From Rotaria sordida (lineage: Eukaryota; Rotifera; Eurotatoria; Philodinida; Philodinidae), in assembly GCA_905250125.1 (NCBI GenBank), contig CAJNOL010000889.1, positions 32,213 through 96,212 on the forward strand: a stretch of DNA of 64,000 bases, read 5' to 3'. The translations under genes were made by a program, and so were the position numbers. The notes beneath the pieces are model-generated. The model was not told the origin of the DNA and made no database searches. It saw only the letters and a list, made by a program, of their open reading frames with translations. Positions 25,501 through 38,100 of the stretch are shown piece by piece; the stretch's first letter is position 1; each line of letters starts with the position of its first letter.

Positions 25501-25985
25501 CTATTGTTCTTTTAAAAATACGAAAAATAGTATTAGAAATATTAGTAAAAATGCATTACTTTTGTCAATATTTGGTTTTCTTTGACGACTCAAATATCTT
25601 ACTAATTTTGTACAACTAGACTTTAACACTTGAAATATATCTTCAACAAATGGATCAGAACGAAAACTCATTGCATGAATAAGCTGTTCATAGAAAAAAC
25701 AAAAGAGAATAAATATATACATAATACTTATACTATATCGGATACTTTGAATCAATTATTTAAACTTACCAATATTTAACTAAATTATTAGACGATTAAA
25801 AGAATCCACTCTCTAGCACTTATCAAACTAGTCACCGATAAAACTGGATTAGATTTGGTAACTTCTTGGATGATCATAATTTGTTGTATTAATCAAAACA
25901 TACATTGATTCAGCTTGTAGATATATAATTGCATCAGATATTCTCCTGATTGTTCTTGTTCTTCAACTAAATATTTCTAGAAAGA
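25501..25985 (-). pseudogene. possible broken or relic gene, C-terminal part
   Basis: Several coding-looking pieces on the minus strand do not join cleanly. At about 25870-25980, after a TTTCTAG acceptor, a frame KYLVEEQEQSGE runs into ISDAIIYLQAESMYVLI only through a frame change. A later exon-like block follows an AACAG acceptor (about 25684 downward): QLIHAMSFRSDPFVEDIFQ, then a basic stretch and a hydrophobic C-terminus (AFLLIFLILFFVFL) ending at 25501. The intervening sequence has stop codons. A tail-anchored protein relic is one reading, and a real gene with micro-exons another. I do not recognise the family. Confidence 0.3.
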
Positions 25986-26179
25986 TAAAAAAGAATACAA
26001 AGAATATAAAATAATAGTTTGACTTTTACTCGATGAGATAAAATTGACTATAAATAACTTGAAACACATCGTTGCATTAACTTTGCGCTGTTTTTTAATC
26101 ATTCTTTTAAGGTAATGACTTTAGAAAAATTAATTTTGTTTCGGCAAGTCGATGTCTACAGAGCAAGAACGGAGACTAT

Positions 26180-27275
26180 AACATTGATTTGTATCTGTCA
26201 CAATTGACATGAGAATTCAGTTGCGTTTACAATGCGCGAAATAATTTTATACAACTCTCTTAGGAACAAAAAAGATTTTATTATAAACATAAAGATTCAT
26301 AAACAACGGGAAATAATTCATTTACAAAAGACTTTACAAAAAAGACTCACATTAAACACAATAGTAGAAAAATGTTTGTTTTTAATTTTTTATATTTTAA
26401 TGGTAGAGAACCAACGATTTTTGTTGTGTGCATTTCAGGTTTCTGAATGTTCTATTGTTTAGATTAGTATGCGTCATACACTAATTGATGTTTATTGTTG
26501 TATTCAAGTTTTGATATTATTAGGATATAAAATAATTACTTGGCTGAGAATTATTTATTACATTATTTTGAACATATTTATCTATTGTAGTGTTTGAATT
26601 TAAGCAATTCCATGACATTCACCAAATACTAAAATATATCATATACCATCAATTGATCTATTGAGAGAAAAAAAAATAGATTTCGTTTTCATTAGTTCAT
26701 ATAATCATTTATTATGCTGTATATCGTAATAATAAGACATATACGTTTTATAAGGTACCTTTACTTTTAAGAATCACCATCATTTCACACTTGCTCGCCA
26801 TACAGTCGATTCAATTATCATAAAAAAACATAAATTATCTATATGAAACTGCAGCTTTCAATATTTAACCATTTATATGAGAATCCTGAATGGAAATCTT
26901 TTTCCAATAATGACTTGAAAAACTTCTATTTATTAATTATTGAAAATTCACGAATCATTCAATGTGTACATTATCAGAAAAGAAAAGTAATAAAAATTTA
27001 TATTTTTTGCACAAAAAACAAACAAAACATCTATTCACTATATAAAAAGCAAATATCCACTCTTCAATCGAATTTAACCAACTATTTGAGATCTTCATGT
27101 GCCAATTATTCGAGAAACATTATAACAAGAATTTATACTTATTACAGAAAAACAAAAAAAACTACTTCTTCACTGCATAAAAAATGTTTTATTTTTATAT
27201 ATTATTAATATTGATTACTAGAAAAGTACAAAAACACTGTTCCAATCTCGCCTAGACTCTTCTGGCACATCTCTT
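26180..27275. repeat. diverged copy of the centre of the large foldback-like element
   Basis: TCACAATTGACATGAGAATTCAGTTG at about 26198 matches the segment at about 4267. GTCATACACTAATTGATGTTTATTG, then GTATTCAAGTTTTG, near 26470 matches about 4325-4375. TTTAACCAACTATTTGAGATCTTCATGTG near 27074 resembles the direct repeat around 4905-5005. The stretch therefore looks like an old, interrupted copy with about 200 bp inserted near 26235-26460. The 121-codon open frame inside (26843-27208) has no recognisable domain and I do not call it. Confidence 0.45.
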
Positions 27276-28195
27276 TCATCTACAGATCAGTTTTTTTTCA
27301 GTTGATTTAAACTTTATGTTGAGCATTTATCAGCATGTATGCAAATAATGGTGAGAAATGGAAAGAAAGAGAGATAGAAAGAAAAAAAGTTTTTTGCCCT
27401 CTCTGCATTTTCTTTCGGTCACACATGAACAACTTTTATTGTAATAGTGTATCGTGTAAATTGTCTCTCATTCATGACATACCTTCTATGTTTTTTCGCC
27501 TCGTCGTTGTTATTTCCATTGTCGATGACAGTCCCCACGTCAATATGTTTTTCTTTCTTCTCTTTAAGACAATGAACAAGAGACATCCTTTTCGATTTGG
27601 ATAGGATAAACAATAAATCATAGATAAATAAATGTGATAAATGTATAATCGTTGATTAAAAGGTAATTTTTTTTATTGACAGTCATATGAGATAAAAAAA
27701 AAAGAAAAAGCCTATCTAAATGCAGATAGAGGTCAAATTTTCGGGCGAGTTGAAAGACATCACTATGAAAATATACATCATTTTGCTCTACGCTAGTAGC
27801 CATATGCACGCCGACCTACGAGAACAATATCACTCTCTAAGAGCAAAAAAAACAGCAAATCTCTCTCTCTCTCTCTCTCTGACTATCTATGAGAAGAAAA
27901 CATTTTTTTTTCAGATTTCTCCTTGGTAAGTTGCTAACGAATATATTAAGTCGAAGCACAGCTGTACGACTGCATCAGTCAGATACTTTTTTATATACAT
28001 TTATCTGCGTATCCATCAGCTTCGAAAAGCCATAAACGGTGATCAATCAAATCAGTAAGACAATTTATTTGTTCATTTTTACAGTGTGGGTGAGAACAAT
28101 CCACCACGTAGATGCTAAACGTTCGCTAAAAAAAATAGTTCACAAGCGTACAAATTCTTCTTTTATCACAAGGTTTCAGGTATCAGCATCGATCA
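27276..28195. other. intergenic; CT microsatellite
   Basis: Pyrimidine-rich stretches, with a (CT)n run at about 27861-27881 followed by a poly-T and TTTCAG. Open frames here are low complexity. The satellite-like array begins just to the right. Confidence 0.5.
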
Positions 28196-28199
28196 TATA

Positions 28200-31100
28200 A
28201 TCAATTACGAATCTTTGCTCCAACCTCAACAAAATATTTGAATAGTTGTTTAATGTGAAATATTCCTCGATCGAGTCATCACCAACACTGCAATCAAAAT
28301 AACATATTCCTTTCAACAGGAACAAAATATTTAAATAGTACTTTAATATGAACTGTTCCTTGATCGAGTGTACTTCAACGACGGCATCACAACCAAACGA
28401 TTGCTTGGAATTGAACTAAATAGCCAAATAGGTGTTTAGTGCACGTTATTTGTTAAGTAAGTCTTTTCTGATGATATAATAAACTGTCATTTTTTGGTGG
28501 GAATTGAAGGCAGTATTTGAATAGCTCTTTTCTATAAGTTGTTCCTCGAGCGAATGTCTCTCAATAATCGAATCAAACCTGAATATTTTCTTGGCATCGA
28601 ACATAATTGCCAAGTAGGTGCTCGATATGAGTTATTCATTAAGCGAGTGTTTTCTGATGGTATACTCAAGTACTATTCTCTGCTTGCGACTCAACAAAAT
28701 AGTCCAATACATATCTGATACAGGCTATTCGTTAAGTGAGTGTTTTCTAATGACATAATCAAGTACCATTCTTTCCATCGAACTTACCGATATACTAGGA
28801 TACGTGTTTCATACAAGCTGCTTCACGCGCAAGTGTCCAGCGACGACCGAAACACAACCGAAAATTTCTTGGAATTGAAAATAATATTTGCTACGTTATT
28901 TAGTAGTGATCATATACCAGGTTTCTCAAGCGGCTGTTTCTCAATCATGCAATGAACTGTGAAGATTTAGTTGGACCCGTACGAAATATTTTATGTCTTC
29001 CTTATTATCACTTATTCCTTCATCGAGTGTTCTGCGTTGAAATGACCACGAGCTAGTCTGTCATTTGCAACGAAGGATATACTGAAATAGCTTTATATCA
29101 GCTTTTCACTGCCGGAGACCTTGTCCACGATGGCCTTTAACTGGAACATTTGTTGAAAATACAGCAAAATAGACACATAGGCGTTTTCTCTGAATTATTC
29201 CTTAACTCCGTCCTTCTGATGATATAATCAAGTGTTATTTTTTGCTTCGAATTGCAGCAAATATTTGAAAAGCTTTTTACAAGCGGTACATTTTCGAATG
29301 TTCGTCGATGATGGAATTTTACTGGAATATTTGCGTATAGTTCAGCGAAGTAGTCACATAGGTGTTTCGCTTCAGTTATTCGTTGATTGAATGCTTCTGA
29401 CTATATAATCAAATCTTATTGTTTACTTCGAATTCCAGAAAATATTTGAAAAGCTTTCTATGTGTGGTTCTTTCGGCTAGTGTTCGTCGATGATGGAATT
29501 TAACCGAAACATTTGCTGATAGTTCAGCGGACTAGTCACATAGGCGTTTGATATGAGTTGTTCGCTGATTGAGCGTTTTCTTCAATATCATCAAACATTA
29601 TTGTTTCCTTCGAATTCCAAAACACATTTGAAAAGCTTCTTATGAGTGGTTTATCTGGCGAGTGCTCGCCGAAGTTAGAATTCAACCGAAACATTTGTTT
29701 AGAGTTCAGCGAAGTAGTCACATAGGTGTTTACTATGAATTAGTCATTGAATGAGTGTTTTTGACGATATAATCAAGTGTCGTTGTTTTCTTCGAAAGTC
29801 AGAAAATATTTGAAAAGTGTTTTATGAGTGGTTCATTTCATGAGCATTGGTCGACGATCGAATTTAAGGGGAACATTTGCAAATACTACAACGAAATAGT
29901 GGAACAGGTGTTTTGTTTGAATTATTCCTTGTTTGAGAGTTTCCCATCCTGTAGCGAAATGTCATTCCTTACTGCGAATTGCAGGAAATATTTGAAGAGC
30001 TTTTTCTGACCAGCTCTTTTGTCGAGTGTTGATCAATGACGGAATTTAACCGAACAATTTGCTTACAGTTCAGCGTAATAATCCGATAGTTGTCTGCTAC
30101 GAATTATTCGTTGGCTGAGTGTTGCTGACGCTATACCCAAGTATGTTTGTTTTACTTCGAACCGCAGGAAATATTTGAAAAGCTTTTTAGTATGGTTCAT
30201 TGCACAAGTATTGGTCGAGGAGGAAATTTACTCGGAACATTTGCTTATAGTTGAGCGAAATAGTCAGATACGTGTTTTTTCTGACGAATTCGCTCATTGA
30301 GTGTTTTTGACGATATAATGAAGCGTCATTGTTTGTTTCGAATTGTACGACATATTTAAAAAGCTTTTTATTAGTTGTTCATTTGCCAAGTGTTCGTCGA
30401 TGATGGAATTTAACTGAAATATTTGCTTATACTTTGGCGAAGTAGTCACATAGTTGTTTCCTATAAATTATTCGTTCATTGAGTGTATCTAACGACATAA
30501 CCAAGTATCATTGTTTGCTCCGAATTCCCGAAAATATTTAAAAAACAATTTCTGGTTGGTTCTTTTCGCAAGTGTTGGTCGATGATGCAATTTCACTTGA
30601 TAATTTCCTTATAGTTCAGCGAAGTAGTCACATATGTGTTTACTATGAATTATTCGTTGATTAAGTGTCTCTCACGATATAATCAAGTACCATTGTTTTC
30701 TTCGAAAGGCAGGAAATATTTGAAAAGCTTTTCGTCAGTGATTTATTTGGTGAGCGTTCGTAGACCATAGAATTTAACAGGAAGATTTTTTCCTACTTCA
30801 ACGAAATAGTAGAACAGGTGTTTTGTTTAAATTATTCCATGATTGCGCGTTTTTCATGCTGTAATGAAGTGCCATTGTTAACTGAAAATTGCAGGAAACA
30901 TTTGAAAAGATTATTATGTGTGATCAATTTGGCCAGTGCCCGTCTATGATAGACTTTAACTGACACATTTATATTTTAATGAACTAGTCACATAGGCTTT
31001 TCCTATAAATTATTCGTTAATTTAATGGTTCTGACGATATAATGAAATGCGGTTGTTTGCTTCAAATTGCAGAAAAATATTTGAAAAGTTTTTTATGAAT

Positions 31101-33400
31101 GGTTCCTTTGGGAAGTCTTCCTCGAGGATGGAATTTGACCCGAACAGTTGCTTATAGTTCAGCGAAATAGTAGAATAGGTGTGTAGTATGAATTATTCCT
31201 GGTTCAGTGTTTCTGATAATGTAATGAAGTGTCACAGTTTGCTTCGAATCACAGGAAGCATCTGAATAGCTTTTTATGACTGATTCATTTGACGAGTATT
31301 GGTCGATAATGGAATTCAACCGGAACATATGCTTATTGGTCAGCAACGTGGTCACATAGGTTTTTGATATGAGTTATTCGTTGATTGTATGCTTCGGACG
31401 GTATAATCAAGTGTAATTGTTTGCTTCGAATTCCTGAAAATATTTGAAAAGCAATTTCTGGTTGGTTCTTTTCGCACGTGTTGGCCGACGATGCAATTTA
31501 AACGAACGATTTGCTTATAGTTCAGCGAAGTAGTCGCATAGATGTTTAATATAAGTTATTCGTTGATTGAGTGTTACTGACGATATAACCAAGTACCATT
31601 CTTTTGCTTCGAATCACTGCAGGTATTTGAACAGCTTTGTATTGTGGTTTATTCTGCAAGTGTTCATCTAGCAGGATATTTAACCGGAAAATTTGCTTAC
31701 AGTTCAGAGAAGTACTCAGATAGGTGTTTGTTATGACGAATTCGCTAATTCAGTGTTTCTGACGATAGAATAAAATGTCATTATTTATTTCGCATTGTAG
31801 AAAATATTTAAAAAGGTTTTTATGAGTAGTGCTTTTGGCGTGTGGTCATCAAAGATGGAATTTAATTGAAAGATTTGCTTATACTTCGACGAAGTAGTCA
31901 CATGGTTGTTTATTACGAGTTAGTCATCGATTGAGTGTTCCAGACGATATAAGAAAGTGTCATTGTCTGCTTCAAATTGTAGGAAATATTTGAAAAGCTT
32001 TTTATAAGTGGTTCATTTGACTAGTGGTCATCGATGATGAAATTTAACTCGAAGATTTCTTTATGCTTCGGCGAAGTAGTCACATACTTCTTTCGTATGG
32101 GTTAGTCGTTGGTTGAGTGTTTCTGACAACAGAATGAAGCGCGATTGTTTGGTTTGAATTACAGGACATATTTGAAAAACTTTTTATGAGTGGTTCATTT
32201 GGGGAGTTTTCGTGGACGATGGAATTTAACCGAAACATTCGCTTATAACTTAGCGAAATAGTAGAATAGGTGTGTTATATGAATTATTCCTGATTCAGTG
32301 TTTCTGATGTAGTAATGAAGTGCCATAGTTTGCTGCGAATTGCAGGAAGCATCTGAATAGCTTTTTATGACTGATTCATTTGACGAGTATTGGTCGATAA
32401 TAGAATTCAACCGGAACATATGCTTATTGTTCAGCAACGTGGTCACATAGGTTTTTGATATGAGTTATTCGTTGATTGAATACTTCGGACAATATAATCA
32501 AGTGCCATTGTGTGCTTCGAATTGCAGCAAATATTTGAAAAGCTTTTTATGAACGGTTCATTTGGCGAGTGTTGGTTAATAATGTAATTTAACCGAAACA
32601 TTTGCTTATAGTACAGCGAAGTGGTCATGCAGATGTTTAGTATAAATTATTCGTTGAGTGACTGTTGCTGATGATATAGCCAACTACCACTGTTTGACTT
32701 CGAATTGCAGGAAACAGTTGAATAGCATTTTATGAGTGATTCATTTGAGGAGTGTTCGTGATGGAGAGTATTTGATCGGAACGTTTGCTTACAGTTCAGC
32801 GAAGTAGTCACATAGGTGTTTACTATAAGTTATTCGTTGATTGAGCGTTTGTGATGACATAATGAAGTGGCATTGGTTAGTTTGAATTGCAGGAAATATT
32901 TGAAAAACTTTTTAGGATGGGTTCATTTTGGGAGTGTTCATCGACGATGAAATTTCAGCGAAACATTTGCTTATAGTTCAACGAAGTAGTGAGTTAGGTA
33001 TTTCCTATGAGTTATTCGTTGATTGACTGGCTCTGAGCACACAATCAAGTGGATTGTGTATTTGGAATTCCAGAAAATATTTGAACAGCTTTTTATGCAT
33101 TTTTCATTGAGTAGGTGTTCTGGATGGTATAATCTTCATAAAATGTGGGTGTGGAGTTGAAGAAAATACTGGAATAATAGTTTGTTGTGAATTATTGCTG
33201 TATGGTGTTGTGGCGGTGAATATAAGCAACTTGAAATGTGTATTTAGGAGTGGAACATATTATTTGAATGACGCTTTTAGCATTCGCTGATCTTGTAGGA
33301 AATTTGAATGGGGATGAATGCCATAGTTTCTTTTAAGCGAGAAGCATATTTGAATACGGTGTTTAAATCAAGTATGTTGTAACGATTTAGTGTTTATTTT
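28200..33400. repeat. satellite-like array of ~28 degenerate 181-182-bp monomers
   Basis: Tandem monomers each contain, in order, ATATTTGAAAAGCTTTTTATG, GAGTGTTCGTCGATGATGG, AATTTAACCGAAACATTTGC, TTCAGCGAAGTAGTCACATA, GGTGTTTACTATGAG, TTATTCGTTGATTGAGTGTT, GACGATATAATCAAGTG and GCTTCGAATTGCAG. Measured spacings between successive TTTGAAAAG cores are 181, 182 and 182 bp (29267, 29448, 29630, 29812), so the period is not a multiple of three over the array. The central part (29.2-33.1 kb, about 21 units) is the best preserved. The left 1 kb and the right 0.3 kb are much more degenerate. Higher-order repeats of five and six monomers are visible (see findings). No gene is interleaved. Confidence 0.92.
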
Positions 33401-33880
33401 AATTTCGCAGGAATTGCAGTAACAACTTTGTTTTCTTTCTAGGATAGATGGCATGAACGCAACGTCATGTACTTACAGATTGGACACTGTTATCTATCAT
33501 CATTAAAACCAAAGGACTTTTATCTTAGTCAGTTTTGTACTGTTTTTGCAACTAATTCGCTAGCTTTGCTTATATTCTCGCAGCCTGTTTCTTTTTTCTT
33601 ATTGTATACTTAGTATTTTTTTTCTTTTTATTTTTTCTGTATCAGTTATTATTACTTATTTAAATAAACTGTATATGAAACGTATTTTTTTTGTCTGAAG
33701 AATATATGTGCAGCAATAACATCAAAAAATAATAGGATATCGAAAATATGAGTATTTTATTGAAGAAGAAAACTTTTTGATTTTATTGTAATAATTAAAA
33801 AAGTCGTAGATGAATAATAAGAAATGAAAAAAAAATTATTCTTGTTCTTGTTTTGTTGAATTTTCGACTATATTGTTGCC
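33401..33880. other. unique sequence right of the array
   Basis: TTTTCTTTCTAG at 33431-33442 is acceptor-like, but the following frames close quickly. T-rich up to 33660. No feature supported. Confidence 0.4.
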
Positions 33881-33885
33881 ATTAT

Positions 33886-34396
33886 CTAGGGGTGTAACAA
33901 ATCTTGAGATAGATTTGGATTTGGCACCAAACTTTTGGAATTTGCATTTGGACTTGAATGCAATATTTGGAGTTAGGTTTGGATTTGTTCATCATTTGCC
34001 CCAAATCCAAAGGACTTGCTAATATACGGTGTCATTAACAACAGTTTACTGTACTGGGAATAGAATACAATCAGAAAAAGATTTAGACACCTAAGACCAA
34101 ATCCAACTCCAAACATAAACGGTTTGAGACCACACCTTAAAATTCTTTTTTCTTCTCTCCTATCTCTATTAGAGTAGATTGTTGTTTGTAACACCGTATC
34201 TTACCAAATCCCTTGAACTTTGGGCCAATGTTGAACAAATACAAATCAAATTAAAATCTAAACTTTCAAACCCAAACCTATGTTCAAACCTAGACTACAA
34301 AATCTGAATCCGAACCCAAATTAAATCCAGATCTATTTTTAAGTCCAAATCTAATGATGTCAAACCCCCAACGTTTGGGTTTGTTGCATCCCTACG
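33886..34396. mobile_element. foldback (MITE-like) element, ~510 bp
   Basis: The left end CTAGGGGTGTAACAAAT and the complement of the right end (GTAGGGATGCAACAAAC) form terminal inverted repeats. The left interior is rich in TTTGGATTTGG-type words (33905-33990). The right interior holds their complements (CCAAATCC, CCAAACCTA, AAATCCAGATC; 34240-34380), so the whole unit can fold back. No transposase is encoded. The TAGGGGTG-type ends recall hAT-related MITEs, but no 8-bp target duplication is evident. It lies between the satellite-like array and the 3' end of the CCDC162-like gene. Confidence 0.7.
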
Positions 34397-35143
34397 ATCA
34401 TCAGCCGCACATTTTATAAAACATAAACCGGTTGTACCACCGTCAACTCGACCAAGACATAAACCACCGTTTATAATAATAATAATTGGGCTTTTAATTG
34501 TTCATGTAGAATAAACAAATATATCTCAAAATACAGCAATGAATCATCATGTATAATAGCTGCCGTAATACGTACATTTTATGAATCAAAACATGGATTT
34601 TTATTAATAGTAATAATATACGTGAAACAATAGCATTCAAAACATATACGATATTGAATAAATGATTATTTTATTTAAGAAGAACATTCCTGATTCCATT
34701 ATCATAATGAAAAAAAGGCATAGATGAATAATAGTAAATCAAAAAACTTATTTTTGTTTTTCTTTTGTTGGGTTGATTCAGTTTATGTTATTATAAATCT
34801 TCTCATGATGGTCATAACAATAAGACCGAAAATATAGCAAAACAAAAAAAAAATAATTTTTTTTCATTTATTATTATTTATCTATGCTTTTTTTATTTTT
34901 TAAATACACAAAAAAAGTTCTTATCGAAATTTTATTATTATGATACCAATTGAATAGTGATCAAATAGCATAGAGAAATAGAGCGAAAGATCCTCTATTT
35001 GTTCATAAATAAAGAGTTTTTTTAAGCTTTCTATAAGAAAAAAAAATCTCCACCACTACTTTTGAATAACTCTAAGTATATTCATTGAAATATTTTTTTC
35101 TGAAGCTAAAATTTTAATAAAATTCAGAACGATAAAAAAAAGA
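34397..35143. other. intergenic, 3' of CCDC162-like gene
   Basis: AT-rich spacer with repeated ATAATAATA tracts and no coding signal. Confidence 0.4.
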
Positions 35144-35149
35144 TTTATT
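35144..35149 (-). terminator. poly(A) signal of CCDC162-like gene
   Basis: AATAAA on the minus strand, about 20 nt after the stop codon at 35168-35170. Confidence 0.5.
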
Positions 35150-35167
35150 ATAATTAAAAAATAAAAT

Positions 35168-38100
35168 TTAAGTTTTAGCACTTTTAATTCGTAACATTCT
35201 AATAGATGATGTTGCCGGTGTTGTTGACGCACCAAGATTTGATAAAAGCTCTTCTGTTAATGGTGTTATCTTTTCAATATGTACATTAGCTGTTTGAATG
35301 CGTTTAGTTGGTGTTGTTGAATAACAACGTAAACGTGAATTTGTAAAACGTTGTTTATCACGTTGATATGGTGCAATTGATGTCATAGGACGATTACGTG
35401 TCAAAATTGTTTGATAAGGCGTTATTGATCGTGATGATGCTATTATACGTGAAGGTGGTGGTACAATAGATGCTGATACTAAGCTAGCTGCTCCATCATT
35501 TAAAGTAACTTGTTCAAGTTCTTCTTCAATTTCATTTAAATTTGTTCTTAATACTTCTACTTGTTGAAAAGCATCAATTTTAAGTGAACGTTCTTGTTCA
35601 AGTTTTTTCTTTGTTTGTAATAAATTACGTTTAACATATGTTTGTTCTAAACGCATAGCACGATTTTCACGTTCATAGTCATTTGTTTTCTTTTCAAGTT
35701 CATGATCTCTTAATACTAATTGATTACTTTGATCTTGCATCCAACGTAATCTTGTTTCAATAATTTGTTTTTGATTTAATGCTTGACGTAAATCATCATC
35801 ACGTTCAAGATTAGCTTTATTTTCAGATTTATTTTCTGTTTCAAATATTTTTTTATAATGATTTTCATTTGTTAATATACGTTTTCGTAAATAATTATTT
35901 GCTTTTTTTAATGTTTGAATTTCTTCAATTTGTTGTGTTGTTTTATAAATATAACGTTTTTGATAACGATTTAATTCATATTGTAATTGTCCTATAGTTT
36001 TTTCTAATTCAATTTGTTCTTTATGCCATTTACATTCACGTTGATATATTTCATTTGTTTGTTTTTCTTGATTTAAATGAATTTGATCTTGTAAACTATG
36101 TATAAGTTTTGTTTGTTCTGTATTTTGTTGATCAATTATTGATTTAGCATCGGATGTTAATTTAGCATGTGCCATTTTATAAATTTCTGTACGTATTTCT
36201 TTAATTATTTTTATTGTACTATTATATAATTGTTCACGATATTGTTCAAATCTTGTACGAAGTAATAAATTTGTATTTAATAATTTTTCATTAATTGATT
36301 GAAAATGATCACGTATATGATTTAATTCTTTATCAAAACGAAGTTGTTTATCATTTTTTAATTGAGCATTTATTAAACGAAGATGTATTAATTCAGTTAT
36401 TAAATCAAAATAAGTTGATAATGTTAATAAATGTGATTCAAGTTCAATAGTAAATTGTTGATCTTGAAGTTGTGAACGTAAAGATTTTATTTCATTTTCA
36501 CGTAAACCAATTAATTGACGAGCATTATGAATAAGACTTTCATAATAAAAACTATAATTTGTATAATTATCACGTTCACGTTGCATTATACGATTACCAA
36601 TTTCTTTTAAACATAATTCTAAATCACTTCGACGTATACAATAAATATCTGAAGTTCGAGGTGAATTTGAAAGAGTTGATGAAATTATTGTACTATCAAT
36701 ATCTCCTAAGCAAAATAAACAAATAAATATCTAAATCGAATCAATTAAACAATATATCAATTGCATTCGTCTCATTAGATTGATTTAGTGTATCAAAATT
36801 CTTATACAAATGTTTGAAATTTTTTTTATTATCACCTTCGGTAACATTTTCTTACGAGGGAACATTTAAAAGTGATTCATTCTGTTTGCCTTCATATTTT
36901 TCTAATATGTAGGAGATTACTAGAGTAGCATAGCCCTAAAGGTTTTCTGCTCTTGCTTAGATTTTTAGTCGAGTCCCTCTATAAGAGTCCAGTTTTCAAA
37001 AAAAAAAATATATTTCGGAATGTTGATCTGAAACATTATAAATTTTCATGAGTTTTGGACATCACATTGTTAAGATGTAAATTTTTCAATATATCTACGC
37101 TTTTTTAAAGTGCTGTGTGAGATAGGGATATATTGAGAAATCCATATCTCAACAACTTTATAAATGAGATAGTCTAAACAATACCTTTATGTGTTCAATG
37201 TTTCAGATAGAAATTCCGAAATAAAAATTTTTTTTTTTCGAAAACTGGACTCCAGTAAGATTTAAGATAGATTCATATAGAGATACGAAGTAGCTATAGT
37301 GACTCCCAAAATTATTCGATCACGTTAGTTTTCAAATTTTATTTTCAACAAGAATATTGACAGATAAAAATGAATGCTAATTTCCCGAACAAAAGGTCTC
37401 TAAATAACTAAAAATCGATTTCTTAAGGTGTTAGAATTTACAATTAAAATTCTATTTGTGGTTACCCAGAATGATAGTGGAAACAATTCTCTACCACATA
37501 AAATGTCTTCTAGTTCTATGCGACTTTTTTCAATCAAAATGATATTTCCATACGAAATAACAGAAAAAAAAAGATTTTTGCGCCTTTCATAAAGTTAATG
37601 TATCTTGATCAATAAATACCGGAGAGAACTAGAGGAAGAAGTCGGTGTTTGGTTTTTTAGAAAAATCTTTGCTCGAAAAATTAGCAATGATTTTTCTCTT
37701 AGAAAAAAGAAATTCTTGTTGGAAATAAAATTCTCTAATCAGATCATTATTTCGGTTGTTCTTAGTGTTTACGGTAACAGAAAAAAGTTGAAAATAAACC
37801 TAATCGAATAATTTTATGAGCCTCTTCTATATAAACTCATTAATTTAATCTTTAGTTTAAAATTGTGTAAGTCGAACAACTTTTTTTTTTTTGATGCAAA
37901 ATCATCTTTAATCAGTATCTGACATGAAATATAGGAAATTCTTTTTCTTACCAGCTTCTTCAGTTGTAACAGTCGAATTTAATGTTAATTGTTCATCTTT
38001 ACATTCATAATGTGATAATAATTTTGCAAAATCATCTAAAATATGTGGTCGTAAAACGGAAAAATTTTCTGTAAATTGTTGTTTTTTCCATAAATCAGTT

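Noticed and set aside
26843-27208. 121-codon plus-strand frame
   Set aside because: Lys/Ile/Tyr-rich with no domain, lying inside a diverged repeat; an open frame of this size is not rare here.
28200-33400. CRISPR-like or protein-repeat explanation of the 181-bp array
   Set aside because: There are no unique spacers, and the monomers are contiguous and too long. The period is not a multiple of three and stops occur in all frames across units.
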